Counted from the stretch's first letter, positions 24,482-33,024 are shown. The stretch is 64,000 nucleotides of DNA from Thermanaerovibrio acidaminovorans DSM 6589 (GCF_000024905.1 NC_013522.1:992001-1056000); one strand, 5' to 3'. A program made the numbers and translations. The notes: generated by a model not told the origin, from the letters alone.

Positions 24482-25159
24482 TCAGCCATGACAAGACGGG
24501 GGACCGAAATCGGGCTCCCTCAGATACATCACCCGCACATCCACCGGGGACTCCAGGGAAGAGAGCCCCGCCTCCACGGACCGGATCATCCCCCTAATCG
24601 AGGGGGATCTAAGCTCCTCAAACCTGAAGGGGGTCCCCTCCAGCCGCAGCTCCTCACACCTTGGACCCCTCACTAACCGGACCCCACTGCCCGCCAGGCG
24701 CCCCATAAGATCCCCCGCCTCCACCATGTACGGCCCCCAACAGGGACCCGAGGACGGATCATCATAGATGGCGGCGTACAGGAAGCCCCGCTTGGCCCTC
24801 ACGAAGGCGCACGTGGGCCCATCCCATAGGGGAGGCTCGAAGGCCATGGCGTCCAAGGTGGACACCGGGTACACCTCCACCCCCAAGGCCTCCGCCAGGC
24901 CAGCGGCGTAACACACCCCCACCCGGAGCCCCGTGTAGACCCCGGGACCCACGACAACCCCTATCCCCTCCAGGGACTGAAGGCTGACGTCCAATAGCCT
25001 GAGGAGATCCTCCACCACGTTGGGCAAAAGGGAGGACTGTCGCCTACCTAAGTCCAACCTGACCTCCCCAAGGATACCCCCCGCGTCCACCACCCCCGCG
25101 GAGGTGAGCCCGCAGGAGGTGTCCAAAAGCAACAACCTAGTCAACCTTACGCCCCCCAT
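24482..25159 (-). CDS. tsaB: tRNA N6-adenosine threonylcarbamoyltransferase partner TsaB
   Basis: About 225 residues. LLLLDTSCGLTSAGVV is the N-terminal ASKHA motif, VGPGVYTGLRVGVCYAAGLAEAL is the TsaB signature, and VSTLDAMAF follows. It acts with TsaD and TsaE in making t6A37 of ANN-reading tRNAs. Its neighbour tsaE supports the assignment. ATG at 25159 overlaps tsaE by 23 nt; TTG at 25144 behind GGGGGG is also possible. The longer frame to 25396 is only an overlap with tsaE. Confidence 0.9.
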   Translation of the reverse strand: MGGVRLTRLLLLDTSCGLTSAGVVDAGGILGEVRLDLGRRQSSLLPNVVEDLLRLLDVSLQSLEGIGVVVGPGVYTGLRVGVCYAAGLAEALGVEVYPVSTLDAMAFEPPLWDGPTCAFVRAKRGFLYAAIYDDPSSGPCWGPYMVEAGDLMGRLAGSGVRLVRGPRCEELRLEGTPFRFEELRSPSIRGMIRSVEAGLSSLESPVDVRVMYLREPDFGPPSCHG

Positions 25160-25643
25160 CCAGATCGTTCCCCTCCCGGTAGGAGGCCAACGCCACCTCC
25201 AAGGAGGCCAAGGCATCCGGCGAGAGGGCGGACGCCTTGATCCACCGGCTCTCCGGGTGGTCCCCCATGGAGATCTCCATGTCCCACCTATCCCGGTAGG
25301 GCCCCCTGTCCATTCGGCTGGCCCACTCCACCAACACCACCCTTCCCTCGTCCAGGTACTCCCACAGGGCCAGGTGATCCACCTGGTGTCCCTCAAGCCT
25401 GTAGAGATCCACGTGAACCAGGGGAGGCTCTGAATCGTACTCCTTGACGATCAGGAAGCTCGGGCTGGACATGAAACCTATACCCAGGCCCCTGCCAATG
25501 GCCTGAACCAGGGTGGTCTTCCCCGCCCCAAGCTCCCCATCAAGACAGACCATTAGCCCCGGATAGAGTCCATGAGCCATGGCCCTCCCGAGGCGCTCCA
25601 TGTCCGCCAGGTCCCTTACCTCAAACCGATGCTCGATTCCCAT
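25137..25643 (-). CDS. tsaE: tRNA t6A ATPase TsaE
   Basis: About 168 residues. Walker A is GELGAGKTTLVQAIGRGLGI, preceded by CLD, and SSPSFLIVKEY and HVDLYRLEG are the family motifs. It is the ATPase of the TsaBDE complex. ATG at 25643 follows GCGGG with a 6-nt gap and starts 2 nt before the end of the upstream small membrane gene. Confidence 0.94.
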   Translation of the reverse strand: MGIEHRFEVRDLADMERLGRAMAHGLYPGLMVCLDGELGAGKTTLVQAIGRGLGIGFMSSPSFLIVKEYDSEPPLVHVDLYRLEGHQVDHLALWEYLDEGRVVLVEWASRMDRGPYRDRWDMEISMGDHPESRWIKASALSPDALASLEVALASYREGNDLDGGRKVD

Positions 25644-25644
25644 A

Positions 25645-25878
25645 TCAATCCCGCCTCGCCGCAATGGATATCATTATCAGTGTCCCCGCCACCAGGGCCC
25701 CCAACACCATCATGGGGGACCTGATGGAGATGACGGGGTGTTTAACCTTTATGGCCACCAGAACCACCAGGGCGGAAAGGAACCCCAGCAGGGTGAACTT
25801 GAGCCCCCTAACCCTGGCCCGCCTGGCCGACTCCCGGTCAGCGACCCTCCGATGGCGCCTGTCCCTCTCCCTATACAT
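25645..25878 (-). CDS. Small two-helix membrane protein, unknown
   Basis: 77 residues. A highly basic, Arg-rich N-terminus (RERDRRHRRVADRESARRAR) precedes two hydrophobic helices (LLGFLSALVVLVAIKV and MVLGALVAGTLIMISIAA) separated by a short loop. ATG at 25878 overlaps the nnrE/nnrD stop as ATGTATAG, and the gene abuts tsaE, so it is held in the operon by coupling. I do not recognise a family. The longer frame to 25974 lies inside nnrD and is rejected. Confidence 0.6.
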   Translation of the reverse strand: MYRERDRRHRRVADRESARRARVRGLKFTLLGFLSALVVLVAIKVKHPVISIRSPMMVLGALVAGTLIMISIAARRD

Positions 25879-27418
25879 CCCCAAGCCCCCCCAAAACCAG
25901 AGCGGCCTGATGGGCGATCTCCCGGGCCAATATCCCGTCCGCCCTTCCCGAGGAGGCCAGCCGCTCCCCGGCAACCCCGTGCAGGATCACCGCCAGACAA
26001 ACCGCCTCCTCCACGTCCCCCATCCTTGCGATGGAGGCTCCGATAATGCCCGCCAGCACGTCTCCAGAGCCCGGAACCGACAGGTTCGGGTGCCCGGCGC
26101 AGACCACCGACAAAGCCTCCCCCCTCATCACCACCGAGTTCCGGCCCTTGAGGACCACGCCGCCGAACCTAGAGGCCAGGGCCTCTGCTGCATCCCGTCG
26201 GTTCTCCACCACCCACCGGCTGGAGGTCCCAAGCAGGCACGCCGCCTCCCCCTCGTGGGGGGTTATCCAGAGGCTGCACCGGGCCTCCCGGGGGAGCCCC
26301 GTATCAGCCAGGATCCTGAGTCCGTCCGCATCCAACACCAGGGGCCCATCCCAAGAGGAAAGAACCCGGCGAACCAGGGAAGAGGCCCCCTCCCCCCGGC
26401 CCATGCCGGGCCCCAAGACGAGACACCGGATCCTATCCCCGTAGGAGGAGGCGATCACATCCCAGGCCTCGGACGTCAAATCCCCTCTCCCGTCCGACGG
26501 AAGGGGGAGCACCATGGACTCGGGCACCAGGTGCCCATAGGTGGGAGCCCACTGGGAGGGAACCCCGCAGACCACCCATCCGGCCCCCCCGCACAGGGCC
26601 CCCATGGCAGACAGAAAGGGGGCTCCGCCGAACATGCCGGATCCCCCCAAGACCGCCACCATACCCCGGTGGGACTTGTTCTGCCCCGGCCACATGGGGA
26701 GCCTCATGTGAGACAGGTCCTCGTAGCCTACACCCACCACGTCTGCTCGCTGGGGCAGGACCAACCGGGGGGGAACCCCTATGGGGGAGACCACCATCTC
26801 CCCCACGTGATCGAAGGCGGGGGTGAACATGGCCCCGCTCTTCGGGGCCAAGAAAGTGACCGTCAGATCCGCCCGGACACCCACTCCCAAGGACACCCCG
26901 GTCCTGCCGTGGAAGCCGGTCGGCATGTCCAGGGCGACCAGGGGCCCTGAGTAGGTTTCGAGGAGAAGCTCCACCAGCCTGGCCACCTGCCCCCGGATCT
27001 CCCCCCCTGATCCGGTGCCAAGAAGGGCATCCACCACGAGACATGCCCCCCCAAGGAGGTCCGACACCTCCGGATCCGAAACCTCCGACGAGGCCAGGAC
27101 CCTGCCACCACAGGCCAGGTACATGTCCTCCGCCGCCTTGGAGTCTCCCCTCCTGTCCACGGAGGTGGACAGGACCACCACCTCGGCCCCACGGATCATC
27201 AGATGCCTGGCCACCACAAACCCATCGCCCCCGTTGTTGCCAGGCCCGCAAAGGATCACCACCCTGCCGGTGGGGCGAAAACGATCCCAGATCACCGAAG
27301 CGGCGGCGGCCCCCGCGTTCTCCATCAGGATCCCCCCGGGGACCCCCATCCGCACGGCCGCCCTATCCGCCTCCCTCACCTTATCAGGGTCGTAAGCGAC
27401 GATAGGCAACCTAACCAT
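25871..27418 (-). CDS. nnr: Bifunctional NAD(P)H-hydrate repair enzyme (epimerase plus ADP-dependent dehydratase)
   Basis: 515 residues. The N-terminal YjeF epimerase domain has LCGPGNNGGDGFVVARHL and GTGSGGEIRG. The C-terminal dehydratase domain has GGSGMFGGAPFLSAMGAL, GPGMGRGEGASSLV, LDADGL, PHEGEAACLLG and GSGDVLAGIIG. It repairs R/S-NADHX back to NADH. ATG at 27418 overlaps the acpS end by 8 nt. The length is normal for the fused form (E. coli YjeF). Confidence 0.95.
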   Translation of the reverse strand: MVRLPIVAYDPDKVREADRAAVRMGVPGGILMENAGAAAASVIWDRFRPTGRVVILCGPGNNGGDGFVVARHLMIRGAEVVVLSTSVDRRGDSKAAEDMYLACGGRVLASSEVSDPEVSDLLGGACLVVDALLGTGSGGEIRGQVARLVELLLETYSGPLVALDMPTGFHGRTGVSLGVGVRADLTVTFLAPKSGAMFTPAFDHVGEMVVSPIGVPPRLVLPQRADVVGVGYEDLSHMRLPMWPGQNKSHRGMVAVLGGSGMFGGAPFLSAMGALCGGAGWVVCGVPSQWAPTYGHLVPESMVLPLPSDGRGDLTSEAWDVIASSYGDRIRCLVLGPGMGRGEGASSLVRRVLSSWDGPLVLDADGLRILADTGLPREARCSLWITPHEGEAACLLGTSSRWVVENRRDAAEALASRFGGVVLKGRNSVVMRGEALSVVCAGHPNLSVPGSGDVLAGIIGASIARMGDVEEAVCLAVILHGVAGERLASSGRADGILAREIAHQAALVLGGLGDV

Positions 27419-27797
27419 CCCCCTCCAAGACCACGAAGGCCAACGCCATCCCCCCCTCGTGGGTTATCGATAGATGGACGGACCTAAGCCCGATCCCCTC
27501 CCCATACTTCACCATTTTATCATCAAGGCAGACCACGGGCCCCGAGGAGGTCCGCCGGACCCAAGCCCCCTTGAATCCCATCCTGGCAAGTCCGATGCCG
27601 AAGGCCTTGGCCACCGCCTCCCGGGCGGCGAAGGAGGCCGCCAGGCTCTGGGCGGGATCGTGCCGCCCCATGGCGTACTCCAGCTCCTCCTCCACGAACA
27701 CCCTCTCGAGGAAGCCGGGGACCCCTATCTTGCCCCTCATCCTTGCTATGGAGCACATGTCAACCCCAACTCCGATTATCAAAGAAGACCCCCCCAT
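27411..27797 (-). CDS. acpS: Holo-[acyl-carrier-protein] synthase
   Basis: 128 residues. It transfers phosphopantetheine to apo-ACP. IIGVGVDMCSIARM carries the Mg-binding Asp, and FAAREAVAKAFG is the second signature with the Glu and Lys. The acpS-nnr order is common in Firmicutes. ATG at 27797; no strong SD. Its leader contains GGCGGG/CCCGCC, a weak hairpin followed by CTTTT, which I do not call. Confidence 0.94.
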   Translation of the reverse strand: MGGSSLIIGVGVDMCSIARMRGKIGVPGFLERVFVEEELEYAMGRHDPAQSLAASFAAREAVAKAFGIGLARMGFKGAWVRRTSSGPVVCLDDKMVKYGEGIGLRSVHLSITHEGGMALAFVVLEGDG

Positions 27798-27936
27798 CGA
27801 GATCCAAAAGGGCGGGGACCCTCCCGCCGCAGATGATTATATCCCCAGCTCCTTGACTTCCCACATAAACCATGATAGCCTTCTAGCCTAGAATGCTGCG
27901 TGATATTTCATCATGCTAAATAAAAAGGAGGAAGCC

Positions 27937-28995
27937 ATGAACACCACGACCTTCGATCGATTCACCAAGGGGGTAACCGCGGTAACCCGCCAGCTTCCAC
28001 CGTCCCTTCGGGAGGAGATCCGGCGGATGGTGCGGGACATCCAGTTCAACCTTCCATCAGCGGATAACAACGGACCCCTTAGGGAGGCCATCGCCAAAAT
28101 CCACCAGGTCCCAATAGATAGGGTCCTCATCTTCCGATCCCCCCGGGATCTCATGAAAGACCTGCGGCTATCCCTTGTGGAGGGTGAGGTGCTGATGCCC
28201 TGGACCGAAGGCGGGGCCCGGGAGGCCTTCCAGGACCTGGGCTTCAACGTAACCCAAATCCCATGGATCAAGGATCCTGAAGGGGAACTCTCCCTGGATA
28301 TCCAGGGCTTCCTGGACCGCTGGTCCTCCTTGAGGCCCAAGGTGGTCTACCTTGACCTTCCCAACGACCCAACTGGGGTGGCCCTGGGGGAGGAACGGGT
28401 CTCCGAGCTAACCGGTTTCACCGGAGGGTCCCTATGGGTGGTGGATCAGCGGTACGCGGACTTCTCCCCCCAGGTTCCATCCCCCTCGGACCTGCTGCCC
28501 CTGGCGGGCAGGGGGGGCATGGTGGTGCTCAGGTCCTTCTCCCTCTCCTGGGGGATGGGGGCCCTCGACGGGGCCTACGCCATCATCAGCTCCGAGGAGC
28601 TGGGGCGGCTCTTCCCCTCCGCCAACTCCATGGAACAGCCCCGGGGAGAGATCCTCAGGTACATGGTGGACCAGTGCGGCGGATGGATGGAGTCCAGGAC
28701 CTATTCCTGCCGATACCTGGCGGACGAGTTCAGGCGAGGCGCGGAGGCCATCCAGGGACTCAGGGCCTACCGGGGAGAGGGACCCTTCGTCCTCCTGGAG
28801 AGCCAGCGCCTCGGGGTGGTGGAAGCCCTCAGCGGGGCGGGAGAATGGGTGTTCAAGGTGGAGCTGCCAGGCACCTGGGGGGAACTAGTTCAGGTGTTCG
28901 CCTCGTCGGAGGACAGGCTAGCGTCCACCCTGGAGGAGCTTCGGACCATTCTCGAGAATGAGAGCGCTGGAGAGGGTGAGCTCTTCACCGCTTGA
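27937..28995 (+). CDS. Aminotransferase class I/II-like protein lacking the PLP lysine
   Basis: About 352 residues with the overall pattern of a HisC-type fold I aminotransferase. LPNDPTG at about residue 142 stands in for NNPTG, and VVDQRYADFS is the strand carrying the Asp that holds the pyridine N (Asp170). The position of the Schiff-base lysine reads RSFSLSWGMGALDGAY: residue 203 is Leu where the family has Lys (SFSKxxG). Catalysis as a normal transaminase is therefore unlikely; a regulatory or structural role is possible. ATG at 27937 follows AAGGAGG ideally; an upstream ATG at 27913 is in frame but poorer. It is followed by a YerC-type regulator. Confidence 0.75.
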   Translation: MNTTTFDRFTKGVTAVTRQLPPSLREEIRRMVRDIQFNLPSADNNGPLREAIAKIHQVPIDRVLIFRSPRDLMKDLRLSLVEGEVLMPWTEGGAREAFQDLGFNVTQIPWIKDPEGELSLDIQGFLDRWSSLRPKVVYLDLPNDPTGVALGEERVSELTGFTGGSLWVVDQRYADFSPQVPSPSDLLPLAGRGGMVVLRSFSLSWGMGALDGAYAIISSEELGRLFPSANSMEQPRGEILRYMVDQCGGWMESRTYSCRYLADEFRRGAEAIQGLRAYRGEGPFVLLESQRLGVVEALSGAGEWVFKVELPGTWGELVQVFASSEDRLASTLEELRTILENESAGEGELFTA

Positions 28996-29016
28996 TTGCT
29001 TGATTGAAATTTCTGC

Positions 29017-29045
29017 TTGCAACGGTTGGAGTTAGCATCTATCCT
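29017..29045 (+). promoter_or_regulatory. Candidate promoter before the YerC-type gene
   Basis: TTGCAA, 17 nt, TATCCT, in the 76-nt gap. It would give the regulator its own transcript start about 20 nt before the ATG. Confidence 0.45.
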
Positions 29046-29071
29046 TGGTTTAAAGCCCATAGTCAGGGGGG

Positions 29072-29383
29072 ATGACCAAGGTGGCCGACAGGTGGAAGGA
29101 CAGGTTGACCGATCAGCTGTGCAGGGCCTTTCTGGCCCTGGAGAGGGAGGAAGAGGTCTATAGCTTCCTGGAGGACGTAGCCACCATCGGGGAGATCCGG
29201 GCCTTCGCCCAGAGGCTGGAGGTGGCCAGGCTACTGTCCGAGGGCATGACCTACCCCCAGATAGCCCAAAGGACCGGGGCCAGCACAGCCACCATAAGCC
29301 GGGTGAGAAAGTTCCTGGAGTACGGGGCAGAGGGCTACAAGATGGTTTTAGAGAGGCTGAAAAGGGCCTCGGCAGACAAGTAG
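29072..29383 (+). CDS. YerC/YecD-family TrpR-like regulator
   Basis: 103 residues. The helix-turn-helix reads EGMTYPQIAQRTGASTATISRVRKFL, the TrpR-like signature of the YerC family, preceded by EVYSFLEDVATIGEIRAFAQRLEVARLL. The family is thought to bind DNA; its targets are not settled. ATG at 29072 touches its G-rich SD (AGGGGGG), so GTG at 29081, 9 nt from it, may be used. It lies 76 nt after the lysine-less aminotransferase gene on the same strand. Confidence 0.88.
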   Translation: MTKVADRWKDRLTDQLCRAFLALEREEEVYSFLEDVATIGEIRAFAQRLEVARLLSEGMTYPQIAQRTGASTATISRVRKFLEYGAEGYKMVLERLKRASADK

Positions 29384-29418
29384 GGAGAGGGGGGATCCCC
29401 CCTCTCCCTTCCTTTTAA
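29383..29418 (+). terminator. Strong intrinsic terminator after the YerC-type gene
   Basis: The palindrome GGGAGAGGGGG-GATC-CCCCCTCTCCC is followed by TTCCTTTTAA. It begins in the stop codon and separates this unit from the convergent nth gene. Confidence 0.9.
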
Positions 29419-29427
29419 CCCCCATCG

Positions 29428-30114
29428 CTACAACCCAACCTGGAGGCAGGTACCCAGCAGCGGACAATCCCCACATCTGGGCCTTTGGGCCTTGCAGATC
29501 CTCCGGCCATGGAAGATCAGGTTCACATGAGCCCCGAGATATCGTTCCGGATCTATCAGGCTCTCTAGCCTTAGCTGGATCTCCCAGGGCTTCATTCCCC
29601 CTGGAGCCAGCCCCATCCGCACGCTCAAGCGGCCCACGTGGGTGTCCACCGGGAAGGCGGGGATCCCCAGGTCGAACACAAGGACACACGCCACCGTCTT
29701 GGGGCCTACCCCCGGCAGGGTGGACAGGAAGGCCTCCACCTCATCCCGCCGCCAGGACCTCATGGCCCCCAGGGACAGGGTACCTAAGGTCTCCTTGACC
29801 TTATATAGGACCTCCTTTATCCGCCGGGCCTTGCTGGCCCCAAGGCCAGCCACCCTTATGGCCCCCTCCAGGTCCTCCACTGGGGCCTCCATCACGGACT
29901 CCCAGGAGGGGAAGAGGGCCCTCAGGTTCCCATAGGCCCGGTCCCGGTTAACGTCGTTGGTGTTCTGGGACAGGATGGTCAGGATCAGCCCATCCAAGGG
30001 TTCCCCGCTGGGCTCCAGGCTCAGTCGGGCCTCGTTGCCGTAGACGGACTCCAAAAGGTCGAAGATCCTTCGGGCCAGATCTGACAGCTCCTGCCCCACC
30101 CCATCACCGATCAT
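29428..30114 (-). CDS. nth: Endonuclease III (DNA glycosylase/AP lyase)
   Basis: About 228 residues. It removes oxidised pyrimidines. The helix-hairpin-helix is LPGVGPKTVACVL with the catalytic Lys, the catalytic Asp is in FPVDTHVGRLS, and the 4Fe-4S site is CKAQRPRCGDCPLLGTC (C-x6-C-x2-C-x5-C). SQNTNDVNRDRAY is the typical SQT-like loop with Asn in place of Thr. ATG at 30114 overlaps the LonB-type gene end by 11 nt. Confidence 0.94.
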   Translation of the reverse strand: MIGDGVGQELSDLARRIFDLLESVYGNEARLSLEPSGEPLDGLILTILSQNTNDVNRDRAYGNLRALFPSWESVMEAPVEDLEGAIRVAGLGASKARRIKEVLYKVKETLGTLSLGAMRSWRRDEVEAFLSTLPGVGPKTVACVLVFDLGIPAFPVDTHVGRLSVRMGLAPGGMKPWEIQLRLESLIDPERYLGAHVNLIFHGRRICKAQRPRCGDCPLLGTCLQVGL

Positions 30115-32599
30115 CGTCCGGATCATCCGGCTCCTGCGGATCCCCCTGGTCAGATGGGGCCTCCTCCTGGGGCTCCTTGATCCCTCGGTCATTGTCATCC
30201 ACCTTGTGAGCCTTGAACCTCTCCAGCCACTGCTTGAGCTTCTCCTTGGCCAACCGGTGCACGGTCCCCTCCGGATAGTTACCCTCCTCATCGGGCACCC
30301 CGGCGGGCATGCCGGTCAGTATCTCCAGCCCCTGGTCCACGTGATCCACAGCCCATATGTGGAACTTCCCATCCCTGACCGCCTCCAGAACCTCGTGGTG
30401 AAGCATCAGGTTCTTCACGTTCTGGACGGGGATAATGACTCCCTGGGTCCCCGTGAGCCCCATGGCCTTGCAGTACCTGAAGAAACCCTCCACCTTCTCG
30501 TTGACCCCCCCTATGGGCTGGATGTTGCCGAACTGGTCCACCGATCCGGTGACCGCCACGTCCTGGCGGAGCGGGACCCCGGCTATGGCGGAGATCAGAC
30601 AGTAGAGCTCCGTGGAGGAGGCGCTGTCCCCCTCTATGCCCGAGTAGGTCTGCTCGAAGGCTATCCTGGCGGACATGGATATGGGCATGTCCTGGGCATA
30701 TTTGCGCCCCAGGTAACTCTGGAGGGTGAGCAGCCCCTTGTTGTGGATGGGCCCCGTCATCCGGACCTCCCGCTCTATGTTGACCACGCCCTCCTGCCCC
30801 ATGAAGACGTTGGCGGTTATCCGGACCGGATGCCCGAAGGCGTGATCCACCATGTCAACCACGGTGAGACCGTTTATCTGCCCCACCGCGTAACCCTGGG
30901 TGTCTATCCTTACGAAACCCTCCTCGAAGGCCCGGCGTATCCGCTCCTCGATCAGGTTCGACCGGAAGTTCTTCTCCTCTATGGCCCGTCGGACGTGGGG
31001 TCGAGAGACCAGCTTGGCCCCATCCATCTTGGCCCAAGCGGTGGCCTCCACCAGCACCTCTGCTATCTTGTTGAACTGGGTGGACATCCTGTCCTGGCTG
31101 TCCGCCAGGCGGCATGACCACTCCACCACCTCCGCCACCGCCTCCGCGTCGAAGGGGAGCCCACCCTCCTTCTTCACGAAGTTGGCCACGAAACAGGCGA
31201 GCAGCCTCTCGGTCTCCAGGGTCCTGGGCATGTCCGAGTCGAAGTGGGCTTTTATCTTGAAGATCTTCTGGAACTCCGGGTCGTATATGTTAAGCAGATA
31301 GTAGATCCAGTAGGTGCCCACCACCACCACCTTGAGGTCCACCGGTATGGGGGAGGGCCTCAAGGACGATACGGGGACGAACCCCAACTGCTCCCCCAGG
31401 TTCTCGATGGTTAGCTCCTGGGTCCTCAGGACTCGCTTCAGTGCATCCCAGGACATGAAGTGCCTAAAGAGCTCCTCCGCCTCCAGGACCAGGAAGCCCC
31501 CGTTGGCCCGGTGTATGGCCCCCGCAACTATCTTCTTGAAGTCCGTATACAGGTACCCCTGGCGGCTCTCATACTCCACCTTGCCCACCAGGTTGTAGTA
31601 GGTTGGGTTCGTTTCCCTGATGACCGGAGCACCTTGAGCCGGATCGTTGGACACGAAGACGTTCACCGAGTACCGGGAGAAGTCCACCTCCGCGTTCTCA
31701 TCCCTGCCGGCAGCGATGAAGGCGCTGAAGTTGCCCACCACGTCCTCTGCCAGGTCGTCGAGCCACTGGGAACAGGATCCGTAAGCCCCGTAGGACTCCT
31801 TTAGCTCGTCGAAGTGGGGCTTTATGGCGTTCCTGCATATCTCCGACTCCAGGGACCTTATCCTGTCCTTAAGGGCCTTCTCCTTCTCCCTTATCTGCCT
31901 CAGGATCTCCAGGGTCCTCTGGGATATCTCCTCCGATACCCGCTGAAGACGCTGCTGCTCCTCCTCCCCCAGGGCCTCGAACTCATCCTGCTGCATCTCC
32001 CGCTGCACCGACTCCCCGGACTCGTTGACCTCCCTCACCATGGGGAGGTTCACGAACCCCTGAGGTGTCCTCTTTATGGTGAAGCCCCGCTCGGAAGCCC
32101 AATCCTTCAGCCCCTCCATCAGGTCGTTAACCTGCTCCTGGAACTCCCTGACCAACTGGGCCTTGCTGTCCTCGTACTGGCTGTTGTCGAAGGCCTTGCT
32201 CAAGGTCACCTTGAGATCCTCCAACAGCTCCTCCATGTCCCTGGCCAGATCCCGCCCCATACCGGCGGGCAGGCTTATGGCCATGGGCTCCTGGGGGTTC
32301 TTGAAGTTGTAAACATAGATCCAATCGTCTGGCGCGGGCATCTCCTTGGCCCGGTTGTTCAGCTCCTCCAAGACGTAGGTGGTCCGGCCGCTCCCCGGGT
32401 TCCCCACCACGAAGAGGTTGTAGCCCTTGCTGTTCACCGAAAGGCCAAAGGATATGGATCTAACCGCCCGCTCCTGACCTATCAATCCCTTTAGACACCC
32501 CATCTCATCGGTGTCCCGGAAGCCCAAAGCCGCCGGATCCGTGGACCTGCGAAGCCTATCTATCGGAACAAGATGCCTTGAAGCATCCACGCCGCTCAA
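30104..32599 (-). CDS. LonB-type ATP-dependent protease (YcbZ/AAA_32 family)
   Basis: About 831 residues. An AAA_32-type ATPase has Walker A VVGNPGSGRTTYV near the N-terminus, then a long Glu-rich coiled-coil region, PPALG-like FRDTDE at the start, and a C-terminal Lon S16 protease domain. The catalytic Ser is in IEGDSASSTELYCLI and the Lys in IGGVNEKVEGFF. TTG at 32599 has GGAGGG 7 nt upstream and is preferred to the longer frame from 32656. The C-terminal tail is very acidic (DDPDDDR). It probably degrades unfolded proteins alongside LonA (2954-5299). Confidence 0.9.
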   Translation of the reverse strand: MSGVDASRHLVPIDRLRRSTDPAALGFRDTDEMGCLKGLIGQERAVRSISFGLSVNSKGYNLFVVGNPGSGRTTYVLEELNNRAKEMPAPDDWIYVYNFKNPQEPMAISLPAGMGRDLARDMEELLEDLKVTLSKAFDNSQYEDSKAQLVREFQEQVNDLMEGLKDWASERGFTIKRTPQGFVNLPMVREVNESGESVQREMQQDEFEALGEEEQQRLQRVSEEISQRTLEILRQIREKEKALKDRIRSLESEICRNAIKPHFDELKESYGAYGSCSQWLDDLAEDVVGNFSAFIAAGRDENAEVDFSRYSVNVFVSNDPAQGAPVIRETNPTYYNLVGKVEYESRQGYLYTDFKKIVAGAIHRANGGFLVLEAEELFRHFMSWDALKRVLRTQELTIENLGEQLGFVPVSSLRPSPIPVDLKVVVVGTYWIYYLLNIYDPEFQKIFKIKAHFDSDMPRTLETERLLACFVANFVKKEGGLPFDAEAVAEVVEWSCRLADSQDRMSTQFNKIAEVLVEATAWAKMDGAKLVSRPHVRRAIEEKNFRSNLIEERIRRAFEEGFVRIDTQGYAVGQINGLTVVDMVDHAFGHPVRITANVFMGQEGVVNIEREVRMTGPIHNKGLLTLQSYLGRKYAQDMPISMSARIAFEQTYSGIEGDSASSTELYCLISAIAGVPLRQDVAVTGSVDQFGNIQPIGGVNEKVEGFFRYCKAMGLTGTQGVIIPVQNVKNLMLHHEVLEAVRDGKFHIWAVDHVDQGLEILTGMPAGVPDEEGNYPEGTVHRLAKEKLKQWLERFKAHKVDDNDRGIKEPQEEAPSDQGDPQEPDDPDDDR

Positions 32600-32683
32600 A
32601 TCGATCCCTCCAATCTGACAGGATGTGATCCATTCCTTCCAGTAAACCGGCCCCAATCCAAGAGCTCCACCCCATTATATAAA

Positions 32684-32718
32684 AACATAAAAAAAGGGGG
32701 GGAGGCTCGCCTCCCCCC
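32684..32718 (-). terminator. Intrinsic terminator of the cold-shock gene
   Basis: GGGGGGAGG and CCTCCCCCC pair around CTCG, followed on the minus strand by TTTTTTTATGTTTTTATA. It lies 20 nt past the cold-shock gene stop. TATAAT just beyond (32674-32679) may serve the LonB-type gene, although no -35 is visible. Confidence 0.9.
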
Positions 32719-32738
32719 TTCGCAAGATCAATTATGCC

Positions 32739-32948
32739 CTAGAGCTTCTCCACGTTGGCCGCCTGGGGACCCTTGGAACCCTCAACGACCTCGAAGGATA
32801 CCCTCTGCCCCTCCTCAAGGGTCTTGAAGCCCTCCTGCTGGATGGCGCTGAAGTGCACGAACACATCCTTGCCATCCTCGGCGGTGATGAAGCCGTAACC
32901 CTTGGTTGCGTTGAACCACTTGACTACTCCGTTGGTCTTCAAAAGCAT
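32739..32948 (-). CDS. csp: Cold-shock protein, CspA family
   Basis: 69 residues. [15 protein letters not shown] is RNP-1 and DVFVHFSAI is RNP-2; it binds single-stranded RNA and DNA as an RNA chaperone. ATG at 32948 follows GGGGGG; the longer frame to 32990 has no Csp similarity. Monocistronic: own promoter 50-75 nt upstream and own terminator. The 5' leader is about 40 nt. Confidence 0.96.
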   Translation of the reverse strand: MLLKTNGVVKWFNATKGYGFITAEDGKDVFVHFSAIQQEGFKTLEEGQRVSFEVVEGSKGPQAANVEKL

Positions 32949-32995
32949 TGCCCCCCGATACATGAAGTCGTCGATGGCGCCTATCGACATTACCT

Positions 32996-33024
32996 ACATT
33001 ACTCACATGTATGGACAGTGTCAA
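32996..33024 (-). promoter_or_regulatory. Promoter of the cold-shock gene
   Basis: Minus strand TTGACA, 17 nt, TAATGT. Perfect -35, weaker -10. Confidence 0.7.
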
